Origin: Bacillota bacterium
GTDB lineage: Bacteria > Bacillota > Clostridia > Christensenellales > CALWSW01
Reading direction: 5' to 3'
Assembly (NCBI GenBank): GCA_023402915.1
Contig: JAEYFO010000113.1
Location: forward strand, 1 to 9,861
DNA length: 9,861 bases
Of this stretch, positions 7,460 through 9,861 are shown piece by piece. Within the stretch, counting starts at the first letter, position 1. The number at the start of each line of letters is the position of its first letter. A program made the translations under genes and the position numbers. The notes under the pieces are model-generated. The model was not told the origin of the DNA and made no database searches. It was given only the letters and a program-made list of their open reading frames with translations.

Positions 7460-7486
7460 CGGCGAGATGAACCCCGCCGTTTTTTT
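7460..7486 (+). terminator. Orphan plus-strand terminator-like hairpin
   Basis: CGGCG (7460-7464) pairs with CGCCG (7475-7479) around a 10-base loop and is followed at once by seven T residues (7480-7486), then GTTTTC. The layout is that of a rightward intrinsic terminator, but no plus-strand gene lies upstream. It would stop antisense transcription from entering the phosphatase gene, or it may be chance. Confidence 0.45.
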
Positions 7487-7507
7487 GTTTTCTGTGACGA
7501 TTATACG

Positions 7508-8185
7508 CTATCTTTCTTCAACAGGCAACAGCATTTCCAAAACTTTTTCCATGCTGTCCACTGCGGCGAAGGGCTCGGAGGCCAGAACGTCCTCGGGCTT
7601 TGCCATGCCGTAGGTGACGGCGATGGTGTCCATGCCGGCGTTGCGCGCGGTTTTTACGTCCACAGGCGTATCGCCCACCATGATCGCCTCTTCCGCCTTC
7701 AGGCCGAAATGCTCGAGCGCCAAGTTGACGCAGGCGGGATCGGGCTTGACGTTGGGCACGTCGCCCGCGCAGACGAGAAAGTCAAAATACTGCGTGATGT
7801 CCAATTTGTCAAACAGCTTGACCGTGGCGGGACGGATCTTGTTCGTCGCCAGCGCGATCTTCCGCTTGCCGTGCAGCGCTTTGAGCGCGTCCACCACGCC
7901 CGGATAGGGCTGGGCGATGGAGCCGGAAATTTCCGCATAGACCGGCTTGGCCATTTCGACGGCCTCATCGATGCGCTCCGGCACCTCGGGCAGGCACAGC
8001 GCAAGGATCTTGCGCAGGCCGCCGCCGATGCAGCCTTTGACGTATTCCTGCGGCAGGGGCGTGAAGCCCATCCGTTCCCGGACGGTGTTGGCCACGAGCG
8101 CAATCTCTCCGGCCGTATCCACCAGGCAGCCGTCCAGGTCAAAAATCACCAGTTTTCTGTCGAAGCAGTTCTTCGCTTGTTCCAT
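7508..8185 (-). CDS. HAD-superfamily phosphatase, phosphoglycolate phosphatase-like
   Basis: 225 residues, typical of small HAD hydrolases of the Gph/PgmB-like subfamily, which remove phosphate from small phosphorylated metabolites in the cytoplasm. All four motifs are present: motif I FDLDGCLVDT with nucleophile D16 and acid/base D18, motif II ALATN (T114), motif III lysine K147 in NVKPDP, and motif IV GDTPVDVKTARNAG with D172 and D176 for magnesium. The helical cap lies between residues 24 and 95. The ATG at 8185 has AGGAGG (8198-8193) 7 bases upstream. An open frame continues upstream to 8626 only as a shadow of the next gene. It lies 116 bases downstream of the PLP-enzyme gene and may be co-transcribed with it. 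The substrate cannot be told from sequence. Confidence 0.92.
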   Translation of the reverse strand: MEQAKNCFDRKLVIFDLDGCLVDTAGEIALVANTVRERMGFTPLPQEYVKGCIGGGLRKILALCLPEVPERIDEAVEMAKPVYAEISGSIAQPYPGVVDALKALHGKRKIALATNKIRPATVKLFDKLDITQYFDFLVCAGDVPNVKPDPACVNLALEHFGLKAEEAIMVGDTPVDVKTARNAGMDTIAVTYGMAKPEDVLASEPFAAVDSMEKVLEMLLPVEER

Positions 8186-8301
8186 CGGAATTCCTCCTGA
8201 TCGTTTTGTAAAAGCCCTGCGCGCCCCATGAAGTCCCAGGCTGCCCCAATCAAAACGCCGCCGGCTCAAATCGAACTTTCTTCTCTCTTCTTTTCTCTTT
8301 T

Positions 8302-9496
8302 TCAGCGCGCCAGACCCAGCCGCGCCGCCGCCTCGTCCACCCGCTCCAGCGCCTCGGACAGCGCCGCGCGGGGGCAGGCCACGTTGATGCGCCGGTGCAG
8401 CGCGCCGCCCGGCCCGAATTTCCGTCCGTCGTTGACGAAGAAAAGCGCTTCGTCCATCAAAAATTCGTCCAGCTCTTTTTCGCTCAGACCCATGCCGGAA
8501 AAATCCGCCCACATCAGATAGGTCCCTTCGGGCAGATCGACCGACACGGACGGAAATTTTTTCGAAAAGAACTCCCGCACGAACTCCATATTGCCGCGAA
8601 GCACCGGGAGCAGCGCTTCCAGCCACGGCTCGCCCCTTTCGTAGGCCGCGATGCAGGCCGGAACGCCCAGCGCGGAGATGTAATGCCCCGCGTCCAGCCG
8701 GTACTGGGCGGCAAACCGCTCGCGCAGCTCCGGGTTGGGGATCAAAATGTTCGAAGTGGTCAATCCGGCCAGGTTGAACGTCTTACTGGGCGCAGTGCAG
8801 AGGATGCAGTTTTGTGAAAACGCTTCGCCCCAGCGACGCATAGACCGTGTGGACGTGCGGCGCAAAGACCAGGTCGTTATGGATCTCGTCCGCCACGACC
8901 AGCACGCCGTGCTTTTGGCAGATCTCGCCGTAGCGGCGCAGCTCCTGCGCCGTCCAGACGCGGCCGACGGGGTTGTGCGGGCTGCAAAGGATGGCCAGAC
9001 GCACGTCCGGGCGGGCCGCCGCTTCTTCGAGCGCCTCGAAATCCATCTCATAGCGGCCGTTTTCCAGCCGGAGCGGGCAGTCCGCCACCGTTCTTCCGTT
9101 CTGCACCGCCGCGCCGCGAAACGGCGGGTACACCGGCGTTTGGATGATGACGCCCTCGCCGGGCTTCGTGAAGGCGCGCACCGCGCTGTACAGCGCCGAA
9201 ACCACGCCGTAGGTGGGCACGATCCACTCCCCTTCCGCCGAAAAGCCGTGCCGCCGCCGCATCCAGCCGCACACCGCCTCGCGATAGCGGCCGTAGACGG
9301 TCGTATAGCCCAAAATGCCCTGATCGAGCACGTTCCGCAGCGCGTCCAGAATTTCCGGCGCAGCGGCAAACTCCATGTCCGCCACGGAAAAGGGCATCAC
9401 GCCCAGCGGATGGCAGCCGTCGGTCGTGCGGGTGCTCTCCCACTTTTCCGCGCCCATGTTCTCCCGCGGGCGGATGGACTCAAAATCGTATGTCAT
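8302..9496 (-). pseudogene. MalY/PatB-type PLP-dependent C-S lyase/aminotransferase, broken by a one-base frameshift
   Basis: Two frames together make a full-length fold-type I PLP enzyme of about 397 residues. The first frame, from ATG 9496 (AAAGGAG 10 bases upstream), reads MTYDFESI and PFSVADMEF, then YGVVSALYSAV, TPVYPPF, SPHNPVGRVW and ADEIHNDL, the DEIH form being typical of MalY/PatB cystathionine beta-lyases. It should continue after VYASLG but stops at 8783-8785 in a nonsense tail. The next frame supplies EAFSQN, CTAPSKTFNLAG with the PLP lysine (about K238), then FVNDGRKFGPGG and RINVACPR to the stop at 8302. Removing one base from the GGGG run (plus-strand CCCC 8828-8831) rejoins them exactly. 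As written, the gene gives a truncated protein without the PLP lysine. Both halves look well conserved, so this is either a recent mutation or a homopolymer reading error. Family activities include cysteine/cystathionine C-S cleavage. Confidence 0.88.
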
Positions 9497-9649
9497 GGCT
9501 CGTTTTCTCCTTTGGCGCGCAGGAGATTCCATCTCCGGTTCGCGCCGCATTTCTTTTTTTGAATACATCCAACGCTGCTGTGCCGCGCAGATTGCCGCAG
9601 CCATTTCAAGCAGCCGCATTTCTGTTCTCTTTCCTTATTAGATAGCTGT

Positions 9650-9677
9650 ATTAGATGGCTGTGAAACAGCCGTTCAA
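9650..9677 (-). promoter_or_regulatory. Candidate promoter with a palindrome in its spacer, upstream of the PLP-enzyme gene
   Basis: On the minus strand TTGAAC (9677-9672) and TCTAAT (9655-9650) are 16 bases apart. The spacer is nearly filled by the 15-base palindrome GGCTGT-TTC-ACAGCC (9671-9657). The sequence ATCTAATA is repeated 13 bases further on (9643-9636), giving a second possible -10 box. The start would lie near 9643, about 150 bases before the ATG. The promoter match is moderate. Confidence 0.45.
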
Positions 9678-9774
9678 TGCCATCGAAAGTCGTTTCGAAC
9701 GCGCGCCTGCCCGTTCTGCTTTTTCAGAAGCTGCAAAAGCTGCAATTTCTTTGTTTTTTGGCTCGCGCCGTGTT

Positions 9775-9861
9775 TTAATACCCCAACTTGATGGCTTTTT
9801 TCAAAACCTTCTGCGCAATGGGCGCAGCCTTTCCGCCGCCGCTGCCGCCCTTTTCCAGCAC
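9775..9861 (-). CDS. C-terminal end of a probable penicillin-binding protein (transpeptidase)
   Basis: Only the last 28 codons and the TAA stop (9777-9775) are in the window. They read VLEKGGSGGGKAAPIAQKVL and end in a short basic tail. The pattern of an acidic residue, a GGSGGG run and AAPIAxxVL is the usual C-terminus of class B penicillin-binding proteins of the PBP2/MrdA type, where it closes the transpeptidase domain that cross-links peptidoglycan. The fragment is too short to assign a subclass. It is followed by about 280 bases before the PLP-enzyme start. Confidence 0.6.
   Translation of the reverse strand: MLEKGGSGGGKAAPIAQKVLKKAIKLGY

Noticed and set aside
7217..8200. Plus-strand open frame over the livJ leader and the phosphatase
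   Set aside because: It crosses an intergenic region and a terminator and covers a gene with all four HAD motifs; no binding site or recognisable domain.
7508..8626. N-terminally extended phosphatase (372 codons)
   Set aside because: The extension is a shadow of the PLP-enzyme gene and the intergenic gap; AGGAGG lies correctly before ATG 8185 and the HAD motif I is at the usual N-terminal place.
9497..9619. 41-residue N-terminal extension of the PLP enzyme from ATG 9619
   Set aside because: Family members start close to MTYDF, and AAAGGAG precedes ATG 9496; an AAGGA before 9619 exists but is poorly spaced, so the extension is only a remote possibility.

Overview
The window looks like a chromosomal stretch from a GC-rich Firmicute, most likely a Clostridia-type anaerobe (Oscillospirales or Christensenellales-like). 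The reasons are strong AGGAGG-type ribosome binding sites before almost every gene, consensus sigma-A promoters in short AT-rich intergenic gaps, Clostridia-style protein families (COG2509-like FAD protein, DUF6054-like protein) and a lipoprotein-anchored solute-binding protein. The taxonomic call is inference from gene content and cannot be fixed to a genus.

Layout, left to right. (1) 1-1169, minus: an FAD-dependent oxidoreductase cut by the left window edge. (2) 1488-1832, plus: a small DUF6054-like protein, divergent from the oxidoreductase; the gap holds two back-to-back consensus promoters with a 23-bp imperfect palindrome between them. (3) 2154-7077, minus: a complete branched-chain amino acid-type ABC importer in the order livJ-livH-livM-livG-livF. 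It has a leader promoter upstream of livJ, an intrinsic terminator between livJ and livH, tight coupling from livH to livF, and a terminator after livF. (4) 7508-8185, minus: a HAD-family phosphatase with its own terminator. (5) 8302-9496, minus: a MalY/PatB-type PLP-dependent C-S lyase/aminotransferase whose reading frame is broken by one extra base in a G run. (6) 9775-9861, minus: the last 28 codons of what looks like a penicillin-binding protein, cut by the right edge.

Function. The five liv genes form one import machine: LivJ is a lipoprotein that captures the ligand, LivH and LivM form the channel, and LivG and LivF hydrolyse ATP. The terminator after livJ would let the binding protein be made in excess over the membrane parts. 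The phosphatase and the PLP enzyme may share a transcript, as only 116 bases separate them and no clear terminator is seen between them. No link between these units and the oxidoreductase/DUF6054 pair is visible.

I found no CRISPR array, mobile element, tRNA, rRNA or obvious new multi-gene system. The more unusual points are regulatory (the divergent promoter palindrome, the livJ leader with alternative pairings, an orphan plus-strand terminator) and the broken PLP enzyme gene. Nearly all long plus-strand open frames over the minus-strand genes are shadows of GC-rich codon usage.
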